Of a stretch of DNA of 64,000 nucleotides, positions 9,827 through 18,510 are shown piece after piece. The notes below the pieces were generated by a model. It was not told where the DNA came from. It did no database searches and saw only the letters and a program-made list of their open reading frames with translations. The stretch comes from Phycisphaerales bacterium (GTDB lineage Bacteria; Planctomycetota; Phycisphaerae; Phycisphaerales; UBA1924): the NCBI GenBank assembly GCA_029260265.1, contig JAJDDO010000026.1, positions 248,001 to 312,000 of the forward strand, given 5' to 3'. Both the position numbers and the translations under genes were made by a program. Positions within the stretch are counted from its first letter, which is position 1. Each line of letters starts with the position of its first letter.

Positions 9827-10270
9827 TTAGATGCCGGCGGACTTTGAGGTGCGTGCCATGGAGAGCTTGAGGCGTGCGGATTCTTTGGCCCGTGCGATTT
9901 TTTCGACTTCTGCCATTCGGTTGGGGGCATCTTCTGGGATGATGCGTGCCTCGGCGGCGGCGAGTTCTGCTTTGGCCTCGGACTCGATGATTTCTTCGGC
10001 GGGGATCGCTTTTTCGGCGAGGATGACGAGTTGGTCATCGGCCATTTTGAGGAAGCCGTCCTCGATGAGGTATTCGCGGGAGCCGGAACCGGCATCTGAA
10101 GGGAAGTCGAGGCGGAGTTTGCCGAGCCCGAGTTTGGCGACGAGCGGGGAGGTGCCGTGCTGGAAGCCGATGAGCCCGTCCCAGGCGGGGACGGAGGCGT
10201 AGGTGACCTCCTCGTTGAGGAGTTCCTGGGAGGGGGTGACGAGGCGGCAGGTGAGGTTGGAGTTGGCCAT
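9827..10270 (-). CDS. atpC: ATP synthase epsilon subunit (F1)
   Basis: 147 residues with the usual beta-sandwich start (LTCRLVTPSQELL, VTYASVPAWDGLIGFQHGTSPLV, LGLGKLRL) and a C-terminal helical part. The subunit couples rotation of the c-ring to F1 and can inhibit ATP hydrolysis. It is notable that no other atp gene is next to it: metH is upstream and smpB downstream. In most bacteria atpC is the last gene of the atp operon, so either the operon is split here or this is a second copy. Confidence 0.9.
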   Translation of the reverse strand: MANSNLTCRLVTPSQELLNEEVTYASVPAWDGLIGFQHGTSPLVAKLGLGKLRLDFPSDAGSGSREYLIEDGFLKMADDQLVILAEKAIPAEEIIESEAKAELAAAEARIIPEDAPNRMAEVEKIARAKESARLKLSMARTSKSAGI

Positions 10271-10344
10271 CTTTGGTCCTTCGCTTTGGGGTCGGCTCTG
10301 AGCGGATGCTCGGGTTGTGATTGTAGACCTGTCTGGGGGTGTAG

Positions 10345-13300
10345 TCAGGCGTTGAAGTAGCGGGCTTGGGGGTGGGTTGAGACGAGGGCTGCGGTGGATT
10401 GTTCGGGGTCGATCTGCCAGTTTTCGGTGAGGGTGCAGCCGATCTTTGTGGGGTCGATGAGGTCCCAGATGATGGCGTGGTTGGACATGTCTGGGCAGGC
10501 GGGGTAGCCGAAGGAGTAGCGGGAGCCCTGATAGGACTGCTTGAAGAGATCGGGGATGCTGGGCGAGTCTTTGTGGGCGAAGCCGAGTTCGGTTCGGATT
10601 CGTTTGTGCCAGAACTCGGCGAGGGCTTCGGCGGTTTCGACGCCGAGCCCGTGCATGTAGAGGTACTGCTGGTACTCGTCATCTTTGAAGAGTTTGGTCG
10701 TTACTTCGGTGATGCGTTGGCCCATGGTGACGCAGACGATGGGGAGGACATCTCTGGAGCCGGCGGCTTCGCATTCGGATTGGTCTTTGTAGTAATCGGC
10801 GATGCAGAGGTGCTTGTTTGATTGCTGGCGGGGGAAGGTGAAGCGGTGGGTTTCGCGGTCGTGGTCTTTGGGGTCGTAGATGATGATGTCATCGGCGGAG
10901 GAGGTGCAGGGGAAGTAGCCGTAGGCGACGGCGGGGCGGAGGATGTCTTCATCGAGGCATTGCTTGGTGAGGGCATCGAAAACGGGGCGGGCTTTTTCGT
11001 CGAGGAGTTGTTGGTATTCGGCTTTGGTGCGTGAACAGCGTTTGAGTTGCCATTGGACGCTGTAGAGCGCGGTTGGGTTGATGTAGGCGAAGAGGTCGCG
11101 GAGGTTGAGGCTCTCAACGATGGTTGAGCCCCAGAATGGCGGAGTTGGGATTGGGTTGGTGCGATCGAGGTCGGCGCGGGTGAGGGTGGCGGTGTTTGTC
11201 GATGAGGCAGCCGATGAGGATGATGCGGTTGCGTTTCTCGATTTGTTGGATGCGTGGCGATGGTGTCGTTCGGATGCGGCGGTGGTTATTTCGGAGACAG
11301 AGTCTTCAACAACGGCTTGCATGATGCTGAGCCCCTCGAAAGCGTCTTTGGCGTAGAGGAGGGGGCCGTCGTAGACGGAGGTGAGGTGTCCCTCGGCGTA
11401 GGTGCGGGTGAGGGCGGCGCCGCCGAGCAGGACGGGGACGCGGATGGATTTGGAGTTGAGTTGGCGGAGGTTGTCCTCCATGACATTGACGGACTTGACG
11501 AGAAGCCCGGAGAGCCCGATGGCGTCGGCGTTGGTGTCTTCGAAGGCTTTAAGGATGTTGTCGATGGTTTGCTTGATGCCGATATTGTGGACGGTGTAGC
11601 CGTTGTTGGTGAGGAGGATGTCGACGAGGTTTTTGCCGATGTCGTGGACATCGCCCTTGACGGTGGCGAGGACGATTGAGCCTTTGGAAACCGCGTCGGA
11701 TTTATCCATGTGCGGTTCGAGGAGGGCGACGGATTGTTTCATGACGGCGGCGGATTGGAGGACGAAGGGGAGTTGCATCTCGCCCGCGCCGAAGAGATCG
11801 CCGACGGTTTTCATGCCGGCGAGGAGGTGGTCGTTGATGATCTCGAGGGGTGTGTATTTTTCGCGTGCTTGTTCGAGCGATTTGGCGAGGTGTTCGTTGT
11901 CGCCATCAACGATGTGGAACTGGAGTTGTTCTTCGAGGGTGCGGGTGATTGATTCATTGGTAGAAGATGACTCGGTGACATCAGTAAAGAGGGCGATGAA
12001 GTGCTGGAGGGGGTCGAAGGAATCGGTGCGCCGGTCGTAGATGAGGTCGAGGGCGGCTTGGCGTTGGGCGGGGTCGATCTTGTGGAGTGGGATGATTTTG
12101 GATGCGTGGAGGATGGCCGAGCCCATGCCGGCTTGCTGGAGTTCATGCAGGAGCACGGCGTTGAGGACAACGCGGGCGGCGGGCTTGAGCCCGAAGGAGC
12201 AGTTGGAGAGCCCGCATGTGAGGTGGACATCGGGGAAGGCTGTGGCGATTTTTTTGGTGCCTTCGATAAGTTCGAGTGCACTGCGGCGGTCGGATTCGAG
12301 TCCGGTCGAGATCGGCAGGACAAGGGGGTCGATGAAGAGGTCGGATTCGTTGAGTTTGTGGAGTTCGCGTGCGCGGTTGATTGCGCGGGTGGCGATTTCG
12401 AGTTTTCGCTCGGCGGTGCGGGCCATGGCTTCTTCGGGGTCTTCGTCGATGGTGCCGATGACGAGGGCGGAGCCGTATGCCTTGGCAAGGGCGCAGATTT
12501 GGTCGAACTTTTCTTCACCGTCTTCGAAGTTGGCGGAGTTGATGATGCCTCGCCCGGCGGAGGCCTTGAGCCCGGCTTCGAGGGCGGCGGGGTTGGTGGA
12601 ATCGAACATCAGCGGGGCGTCGATATGCTGATTGAAGCGGGAGACGATCTCGTGCATGTCGCGTTCGGCGTTGCGCCCGGCGACATCGACATTGATATCG
12701 AGGATATGCGAGCCGTCGCGTAGCTGGTTGCGAGCGAGGGCGGTGATGGCTTCAAAATCTTCGGCTTCGAGCAGGCGTTTGAAAGCGCGCGAGCCCGAGG
12801 AGTTGCAGCGTTCGCCGATGATGAGGATGGAGGTGTCTTGGCGGAGTTCGGTGACGGAGTACAAAGAGGTTGCGGCGGGTTTGGAGCTCGTTTTTGTGCG
12901 TTTTGGTGGGGTGTGGGTGTCGATAGCTTCTCGGAGGGCGGCGGTGTAGTCTGGGGTGGTGCCGCAGCAGCCGCCGATGGCGTTGACGGGTTCGGTTTCG
13001 AGGAACCGGCGCATGGCGTCGACGAAGCTTGCGGGTTTGAGGGGGTAGATGGTTTCGCCTTCGACGAGGATCGGAAGCCCTGCGTTGGGCATAATGGAGA
13101 TCGGGCGATCCCACTTTTCGATGAGGGTGCGGATGGGATTGACCATCTCGACGGGGCCGGTGGCGCAGTTGAGCCCGAGCGTGTCGATGGGGAGGGGGCG
13201 GAGGGCTTCGATGGCGGCTTCGATGGTGGAGCCGAGGAGCATGGTGCCGGTTTGTTCGATGGTGATGGAGACCATGATGGGGATGTCGTCGGGGTTGCGG

Positions 13301-13854
13301 TTGGCATCGTGTGCAGCGGCGCGGGTCGCGGCGATGGCGCATTTGATCTGGAGGAGGTCTTGGCAGGTTTCGATGAGGATGGCGTCGACGGCGGATTCGA
13401 TCAGGGCGTGGGCGGATGTGCGGTAGGAAGCGAAGAGTTCGTCGTAGGAGATCTGCCCGAGTGAGATGAGTTTGGTGCCCGGGCCGAGGTCTCCGAGGAC
13501 AAAGCGGTGGCGGTCTGGGGTGGAGAACTGATCGGCTGCGGCGCGGGCGATATCTGCGGCGGCTTTATTGATCTCAATGCACCGGTCTTGGAGGTTGAAC
13601 TCTGCGAGGGTGTGTGCGGCGCCGCCGAAGGTGTTGGTGGTGATGGCATCTGCGCCGGCGGCGAGGTAGGCGTGGTGAATATCAGCGATGGCATCGGGGC
13701 GAGAGAGAGAGAGGATGTCGGTGCAGTTTTCGCAGCCGAGGTAGTCTGTATCGGTGTCGAGGTTGAGTGCCTGGGTTTGTGTGCCCATTGCTCCGTCGAT
13801 GAGAAGGGTTGATTGAGCGATGAAAGAGCGGATTGACGGTGTTTGGGTGGGCAT
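10345..13854 (-). CDS. metH: Cobalamin-dependent methionine synthase
   Basis: 1169 residues with the full four-module layout. Homocysteine-binding barrel (about 1-320) with LLIDGAMGTQTQ and the zinc-binding IGGCCGTT; pterin-binding barrel (about 330-620) with GERCNSSGSRAF and DINVDVAGR; B12 cap and B12-binding domain (about 640-870) with the lower-ligand motif VKGDVHDIGKN; and the SAM-binding reactivation domain (about 930-1169). A low-complexity Ser/Thr/Ala linker precedes the last module. It transfers the methyl group of methyltetrahydrofolate to homocysteine through methylcobalamin. It is the first gene of the run metH-atpC-smpB-purF. No cobalamin or SAM riboswitch is visible in the short upstream region. 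Confidence 0.97.
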   Translation of the reverse strand: MPTQTPSIRSFIAQSTLLIDGAMGTQTQALNLDTDTDYLGCENCTDILSLSRPDAIADIHHAYLAAGADAITTNTFGGAAHTLAEFNLQDRCIEINKAAADIARAAADQFSTPDRHRFVLGDLGPGTKLISLGQISYDELFASYRTSAHALIESAVDAILIETCQDLLQIKCAIAATRAAAHDANRNPDDIPIMVSITIEQTGTMLLGSTIEAAIEALRPLPIDTLGLNCATGPVEMVNPIRTLIEKWDRPISIMPNAGLPILVEGETIYPLKPASFVDAMRRFLETEPVNAIGGCCGTTPDYTAALREAIDTHTPPKRTKTSSKPAATSLYSVTELRQDTSILIIGERCNSSGSRAFKRLLEAEDFEAITALARNQLRDGSHILDINVDVAGRNAERDMHEIVSRFNQHIDAPLMFDSTNPAALEAGLKASAGRGIINSANFEDGEEKFDQICALAKAYGSALVIGTIDEDPEEAMARTAERKLEIATRAINRARELHKLNESDLFIDPLVLPISTGLESDRRSALELIEGTKKIATAFPDVHLTCGLSNCSFGLKPAARVVLNAVLLHELQQAGMGSAILHASKIIPLHKIDPAQRQAALDLIYDRRTDSFDPLQHFIALFTDVTESSSTNESITRTLEEQLQFHIVDGDNEHLAKSLEQAREKYTPLEIINDHLLAGMKTVGDLFGAGEMQLPFVLQSAAVMKQSVALLEPHMDKSDAVSKGSIVLATVKGDVHDIGKNLVDILLTNNGYTVHNIGIKQTIDNILKAFEDTNADAIGLSGLLVKSVNVMEDNLRQLNSKSIRVPVLLGGAALTRTYAEGHLTSVYDGPLLYAKDAFEGLSIMQAVVEDSVSEITTAASERHHRHASNKSRNATASSSSAASSTNTATLTRADLDRTNPIPTPPFWGSTIVESLNLRDLFAYINPTALYSVQWQLKRCSRTKAEYQQLLDEKARPVFDALTKQCLDEDILRPAVAYGYFPCTSSADDIIIYDPKDHDRETHRFTFPRQQSNKHLCIADYYKDQSECEAAGSRDVLPIVCVTMGQRITEVTTKLFKDDEYQQYLYMHGLGVETAEALAEFWHKRIRTELGFAHKDSPSIPDLFKQSYQGSRYSFGYPACPDMSNHAIIWDLIDPTKIGCTLTENWQIDPEQSTAALVSTHPQARYFNA

Positions 13855-13860
13855 GGGGGC

Positions 13861-13910
13861 AGTATATCAGTATTATCGGATATATGGATAATGGCATGGT
13901 AAAATTGTAT
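13861..13910 (-). promoter_or_regulatory. AT-rich promoter region of metH
   Basis: About 50 bases of strongly AT-rich sequence lie directly before the metH start, including TATACT (minus strand, 13866-13861) and GATAAT further up. A convincing -35 box at 17 bases is not evident, so only the region is claimed. It starts right after the terminator of the upstream protease gene. Confidence 0.3.
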
Positions 13911-13937
13911 AAAAAGGGCGGGTCGTGAGACCCGCCC
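13911..13937 (-). terminator. Intrinsic terminator of the matrixin-like protease gene
   Basis: GGGCGGGTC (13916-13924) and GACCCGCCC (13929-13937) form a perfect 9-bp GC-rich stem with a GTGA-side tetraloop. On the minus strand it is followed by TTTTT (13915-13911). This is the clearest terminator of the first 20 kb. Confidence 0.88.
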
Positions 13938-13966
13938 TTGCGTTGCTGATTATTCAACAGTTTGGA

Positions 13967-16618
13967 TTATGGACATCCGGTGTTGAAGAGATCGAGGTAA
14001 CCAAAGACATCCTGGAGGTTGAGGGTGCCGAATGGTGCCGCGAGGTCTGCTGCCGGATCGCTTGCATTGAAGAGTGCGAGGTAGGCAAAGACATCTTGGA
14101 GGTTGAGCACGCCGAATGGTGCGGCGAGGTCTGCTTCGCATTCAACCGTGTCATCACAGGTCAGATCTGAGACGGAGAACGCATCGACTGCGGCTTCGAC
14201 GACCGAACCATTGATGGTGTCTTGTGCGATGAACCGCACGCGGACCTGGCTAGTGGTCGAAACGAAGTCGGAGACGGTGAAGGAAGCTGTGTTCCAGCCA
14301 CCGGAGGATTCTGCGGTGTTTGGTCCAACGACTTCGAGGTTTGTCCACGATCCGCCATTGTTATCAGAGATCTGAATGGTCATGGGGTCTTCGCTCTGGC
14401 CTGGGCCTGTGCCGTTGCCGGTGTTATCGAGCCAGCGAGCATAGGAGACTACTGCATTTGGCGTAGAGGAGAGGTCGAGGGTTGGCGATGTGAGGATGGT
14501 TTGACCACCGTCGACATCGTTGTTCTCGCCTGGTCCGCCGTTGCCGGTGATGTAGCAGAAGCCCGAGCCATCGTAGTCGGAGAGTGGATCACCGCGTGAG
14601 CCATCACCGGTTGGAACAGCGCGTTCCCATTCGCCTTCGGATGCACCGTTTGCGTCGCCCGATACTGTCCAGCCGAGGTCGGACTGGAAGTCATCATTGA
14701 TGATGAGGGTGAGATCGCCAACGACTGCGGTGAACGGTGCAGCTGCGCCGCTCGCGGGGAGTGAGATGGTGCCGGCCGATGCGCCGACTGCTGTGATGTA
14801 GAAATCGATCTCATCGCCACACTCCACTGATGGGAGGGTTGCGAGGTAGGAGTTGCCACCTTGGCTTGCGAGAGCGGAGGACGCGAAGGAGCCGCCGTTG
14901 ACGCTGATATGGATTTGCTGTGTGCCCGGATTGATGGCATCATCGTTGGGGTTGATTGTCACAGCGAAATCAGTGGTTTCACCTGGCTGAACCGAAGCGG
15001 GGTTGCTTGCGGTGATCGCGGGGTCGAGGAATGGGACCTCTTCAGACAGCAGAGCCAGGTCGTAGAGCTGGATGTTGTTGGTGTTGTCGGTTGGTGCTAC
15101 CTTGAAGTAGTAGTCGCCAGCGGCGATGGCTTCGTACTGGAGTACTTCGGTGCCTCCGGCTGCTTCTGCATCTACAGACACGATTGGTACGAAGATGCTG
15201 TCTTCGTAGAACAACTCGATTTCGAGATCATGGATCGTGTTGTAGTTGATGGTTGTGCCGGAGTTACATGCCTGTGTCTGTGCGCCAGACTGGTATGTTG
15301 CTGCGGCGGGGCTGACGGTGAAGGTCAGAACCACTGGAGCATCGACGGTGACGAGGAAGTAATCGGTGTCGCCGTTGTCGTCGATACTGACATTTTCGGT
15401 GAGGCTTGAACCAGGACCCGAGAATGAACCAAGATCTGTTGGGTCAAACGGTGAGTCATTGGGCTCGAAGATATCGCCGTACATACGCTGTCCGCCGAGG
15501 GTGTCGTCGAGCTGTGGGCCGTTGTACCCGGTTGAGATGAACGGTTCCATGAGCTTGGTTCCGTTTGCGGGGCAGACATGGGGCATGCCCATGCCGTGTC
15601 CGTGCTCATGTGCGACCACATTGCGGAAGCGGAGTGAGTTGCTTCCTGTGGAGTTGTAGAAGGTGTCGAAGGCGTCGATGGCCATGTCACCGTCGTTGGG
15701 GAAGAAGTTGTATGCGAGCACGCCTGAGTTGCCGTCGTTCGGGTAGTTGAACGCGAAGATGCGGACATCGCCACGCACACCGAGCGAGCCACCGGAGGAG
15801 CTCATGTTGTTGCCGTCGTCATTGGGCTCGTAGACATAGGTGATGCCGATAAGCTCGCTCCAACGAGTGAATACTTGATCGAACAAGCTCTGCCATGTTG
15901 CGGGGCTTCCGTAGAGGCCGTTGAGCCACTGGAAGAGTTGCTGGTTGCCTGAACCCAGGCCACTGTTCGGGATGAATGATCCGTCTGGTGGGTAGGAATA
16001 GGTGAGTGTTGTTGGCTGGCCCTGGCCGAGTCCGCCGCCGTTTGTGGCGGTGTTGGTCCAGCGTGAACCTGCCTGGAAGCGGAGTCCACCATCGGTGTTT
16101 GTTGCTTGGTAGTTGAGCATCTGGTCAACTGCGAAAGCGAACTTGAGGCTGGTGCCTGGAGCGAGACACATGGAGGGGATGATCCCGCCGTTGTCGATTG
16201 TTGAAGCGAGTGTGGTGACGATTGTGAGCTGGTCTTCGGTGAGTTCTTCAGCTACGCCGCCTTCGAGGAGTTGTGAGAGGTATTCGGTCGCGGTGACGCC
16301 CTCGGGGATTTCTGGGACATCAAGATCTGGGGTGCCGAAGCTGAGGCCCATGAATCCGAAATCGGTTGTGCCGATGCCCTTGGATTCTTGAACGAGGTCC
16401 TGGTGCTCTTGTGGGAGCATTGGGAGCATTTTTTCAGCGAGCACGCGCGTGAAGATGGTGTCGGGGTGGGCGATGCCGTCGGGGTAATCGCTAGTAGCGT
16501 GGTTGACGGTGGTGCTGTGTTCGCACTCATGGCTGTTTGTCGTATCTGCACCGAAAGCCAAGCCCGAAAGAAGGGCGAGAGCCGTGGTGGATGCGAGTGT
16601 GGGTAAACGATGATTCAT
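13967..16618 (-). CDS. Secreted matrixin-type metalloprotease with C-terminal GC-type surface tail
   Basis: 883 residues with an N-terminal signal peptide (about 1-23). The zinc site HEHGHGMGMPH at 337-347 fits HExxHxxGxxH, with the Met-turn expected downstream, placing it among matrixin-like metzincins. After the catalytic domain come a pre-peptidase-type beta domain (DNGDTDYFLVTVDAPVVLTF), a CARDB-like segment (TASNPASVQPGETTDFAV), and a jelly-roll region (NDDFQSDLGWTVSGD). The last 56 residues hold two near-identical repeats built on LNLQDVFAYLALFN and LNLQDVFGYLDLFN, each preceded by ADLAAPFG. The same tail ends the FG-GAP protein at 44750-46180. It probably acts outside the cell as an anchored or exported protease. 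The start ATG has AAAAGGA eight bases upstream. Confidence 0.85.
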   Translation of the reverse strand: MNHRLPTLASTTALALLSGLAFGADTTNSHECEHSTTVNHATSDYPDGIAHPDTIFTRVLAEKMLPMLPQEHQDLVQESKGIGTTDFGFMGLSFGTPDLDVPEIPEGVTATEYLSQLLEGGVAEELTEDQLTIVTTLASTIDNGGIIPSMCLAPGTSLKFAFAVDQMLNYQATNTDGGLRFQAGSRWTNTATNGGGLGQGQPTTLTYSYPPDGSFIPNSGLGSGNQQLFQWLNGLYGSPATWQSLFDQVFTRWSELIGITYVYEPNDDGNNMSSSGGSLGVRGDVRIFAFNYPNDGNSGVLAYNFFPNDGDMAIDAFDTFYNSTGSNSLRFRNVVAHEHGHGMGMPHVCPANGTKLMEPFISTGYNGPQLDDTLGGQRMYGDIFEPNDSPFDPTDLGSFSGPGSSLTENVSIDDNGDTDYFLVTVDAPVVLTFTVSPAAATYQSGAQTQACNSGTTINYNTIHDLEIELFYEDSIFVPIVSVDAEAAGGTEVLQYEAIAAGDYYFKVAPTDNTNNIQLYDLALLSEEVPFLDPAITASNPASVQPGETTDFAVTINPNDDAINPGTQQIHISVNGGSFASSALASQGGNSYLATLPSVECGDEIDFYITAVGASAGTISLPASGAAAPFTAVVGDLTLIINDDFQSDLGWTVSGDANGASEGEWERAVPTGDGSRGDPLSDYDGSGFCYITGNGGPGENNDVDGGQTILTSPTLDLSSTPNAVVSYARWLDNTGNGTGPGQSEDPMTIQISDNNGGSWTNLEVVGPNTAESSGGWNTASFTVSDFVSTTSQVRVRFIAQDTINGSVVEAAVDAFSVSDLTCDDTVECEADLAAPFGVLNLQDVFAYLALFNASDPAADLAAPFGTLNLQDVFGYLDLFNTGCP

Positions 16619-16740
16619 TGATCAATCCTTTTCTATTCTGGTGATGGGTCGGGCTGAACACGACATGAGAGATACACAACCCGGCTGAACGACCCGCCGG
16701 TGAACATAAGTGGACGACAAGACGCCCGTACAACGACCAC

Positions 16741-16765
16741 CTGCATTTGGATACACCAAGTGCAG
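16741..16765. other. 10-bp hairpin in the leader region of the protease gene
   Basis: CTGCATTTGG and CCAAGTGCAG pair over ten positions (one G-T) around the loop ATACA. It lies about 125 bases upstream of the protease start on the minus strand. On the plus strand a pyrimidine-rich stretch with TTTT and TTTTT follows, but no plus-strand gene ends here. The rest of 16619-16937 shows no gene. Confidence 0.35.
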
Positions 16766-16937
16766 GAGCCCCTTTTCCGCTTTTTCATTGCTCATGAGCG
16801 AGACCCATGAGCACCCAGAAACAGTGCAAACAGACGCACCGTGGGTGAAGACGGAGGACTATACGGCATAGTTTGGCGCGCGGATCCCCACAAATCACGG
16901 AGTTTTTCAGGTTGTGTGGGAATATAGATACAAAGAG

Positions 16938-16974
16938 CCCCGATCAGTGTCCCGATAACGGGTTCTGGTCGGGG
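16938..16974 (-). terminator. Intrinsic terminator of rpmE
   Basis: CCCCGA/TCGGGG, CAG/CTG and CCCG/CGGG form a long interrupted stem. On the minus strand it is followed by CTCTTTG. It lies about 27 bases after the rpmE stop. Confidence 0.6.
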
Positions 16975-17000
16975 TCTTGGGTATATGGGGTATTGAGGTG

Positions 17001-17222
17001 TTACTTCTTTTTCTGGAAGTAGTTGCCTGCGAACTTCTTCTGGAACTTCTCGACGCGACCGGCGGCGTCGACAAAGGTGGATTTACCTGTGAAGAAAGGG
17101 TGCGAGCCTGACCAGACATCGACCTTGAGTTCTGGGACGGTGGCGCCGACGGTCATGACGACCTCGCCGTTGTAGTAGACCTTGCAGGAGGGGTAGTAGG
17201 TTGGGTGGGTTTCGTTTTTCAT
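17001..17222 (-). CDS. rpmE: 50S ribosomal protein L31, zinc-free form
   Basis: 73 residues. L31 links the large and small subunits near the central protuberance. The family core HPTYYPS…ELKVDVWSGSHPFFTGKSTFVDAAGRVEKFQKKF is clear. The four zinc ligands of the classical form are lost: the first CxC position reads YYNG and the second reads WSGSHP instead of CSACHP. It is therefore the C-minus type, which is often the paralogue used under zinc shortage in other bacteria. No Zur-type operator was recognised upstream. Confidence 0.95.
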   Translation of the reverse strand: MKNETHPTYYPSCKVYYNGEVVMTVGATVPELKVDVWSGSHPFFTGKSTFVDAAGRVEKFQKKFAGNYFQKKK

Positions 17223-17398
17223 GGGTGAATCCTTGGGTGGGCCCCGGTTTCCATCCGGAGGGCCAGAACGATAGGCGGGCGATGGGGTTGGGGCAACTTA
17301 TGGATAATTGCATGTGCGCAATATGGCAAGAGATTCGCGATTTGGGCTATGATAGGGCTGCTGATTAGTTCAGATAAATATCGTGCAGGAGTCGATAG

Positions 17399-18202
17399 AT
17401 GGAAGTTTTCATAAGTTGGTCAGGTCAACGCAGTAAGGCGGTTGCGGAGTTGCTAGACGAGTGGATTCAGTGTGTGATACAGGCTGTTCGTCCGTGGATG
17501 TCGAGCAAACACATTGATCGGGGGTCACTATGGTTCTCAGAGATTGCGGATCGCTTGAAAGACACACGAATTGGAGTTGTATGTCTCACAAATGACAATA
17601 TAAGCAAGCCTTGGATTCTATTTGAGGCTGGGGCTTTGTCCAAAGGATTGACTAGTTCGCGTGTTTGTACATTCTTAATTGATCTTGAGCCAGAAGATAT
17701 TAGTGATCCACTGGCACAGTTTAATCACACATGTCCAACCAAGGATGGCCTGTATGAGTTGGTTAGCACAATTAATGCTACATTGGACGATAGGGCCTTG
17801 AACGAGAAAGTGCTCGAGCAAGTCTTCGAAACCTATTGGCCACAGTTTGAAGAGCGGTTTCAGATCGCACTGGAGGAAAATCCAGCTGGTGAGGCACCCC
17901 CGCAGCGAACTGATCAAAATATGTTGTCAGAAATCTTACGTAATACGCGAAATCTTGATCGCAGAATTCGTTCTGTAGAATCAAATATAGGATTTTCTGA
18001 TAGAGTCAGAAAATTTTCCGCGCCACCCAAATTGGTTCGAAAAGAGATTGCCAAAATGATCGAGGATGGAGTCCCATCTTCGATGATTGAAGACCGTATG
18101 GAGGGCCTTGCGCCTTTGGGCTATATACGGGAGTGCATGCACGAAGAGTATGGGGTGCTTGACGAATCATTGATTGCTGAATCAGGTGGTAGTAGTGGTT
18201 AG
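17399..18202 (+). CDS. Orphan TIR-domain protein
   Basis: 267 residues. The N-terminal TIR fold starts immediately (VFISWSGQRSKAVAELLDEW), has the DRGSLWFSEIADRLKDTRIGVVCL core and the WxxxE motif Trp72-Ile-Leu-Phe-Glu76, where Glu76 is the expected NADase glutamate. Residues about 150-267 form a charged helical region without a family I recognise. Bacterial TIR proteins of this type cleave NAD+ or make signalling nucleotides, often in anti-phage defence. No partner (STING, SAVED, Argonaute, SIR2, NLR-like ATPase) lies beside it. Codon use is AT-richer than neighbours (ATA, TTA, AGA, AAT frequent), which suggests transfer. AGGAG stands seven bases before the ATG. Confidence 0.85.
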   Translation: MEVFISWSGQRSKAVAELLDEWIQCVIQAVRPWMSSKHIDRGSLWFSEIADRLKDTRIGVVCLTNDNISKPWILFEAGALSKGLTSSRVCTFLIDLEPEDISDPLAQFNHTCPTKDGLYELVSTINATLDDRALNEKVLEQVFETYWPQFEERFQIALEENPAGEAPPQRTDQNMLSEILRNTRNLDRRIRSVESNIGFSDRVRKFSAPPKLVRKEIAKMIEDGVPSSMIEDRMEGLAPLGYIRECMHEEYGVLDESLIAESGGSSG

Positions 18203-18380
18203 GGGCAAGTTTTTGATTCAGCCAAGCGACATCTTTTGTTTGGAGACTGAAGGAGGATTTTGTGACCTTTAGGATACTTGAAGACATTCTTTGTTGATGG
18301 GATCTTAGGGAGGGCTGAGAATAGCTAATTCGAGTGTAGATGGGGGTTCGGAAGTGATTCGTACGGTCTGCTTCACAGTG

Positions 18381-18480
18381 ACCCTCACCCGGAGGCTTGA
18401 AAGCTGAGGGAGCGGGGAGATAGACCCTCACCCTGCCTTCTCCCCTGTATGGGAGAGGGTGGAAGAGAAGAGGAGAGGGG
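18381..18480. repeat. Repeat-like intergenic element
   Basis: ACCCTCACCC occurs at 18381-18390 and again at 18424-18433. Between 18437 and 18458 an 8-bp stem with a 6-nt loop forms (CTCCC/GGGAG core), followed by purine-rich runs. The pattern resembles dispersed CCCTCACCC…GGGAGAGGG elements seen between genes in many bacteria. I cannot show further copies within the window. The stretch 18203-18510 contains no supportable gene. Confidence 0.3.
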
Positions 18481-18510
18481 CGGGTGTGGGGTCTATGTCT
18501 TTGGGGGGGC

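Noticed and set aside
13855-13966. Possible cobalamin or SAM riboswitch before metH
   Set aside because: Only about 60 bases remain between the terminator and metH, too short for a cobalamin or SAM-I aptamer, and no B12-box was recognised.
18381-18480. CRISPR-like short array
   Set aside because: Only two partial direct copies with irregular spacing and no spacer pattern.
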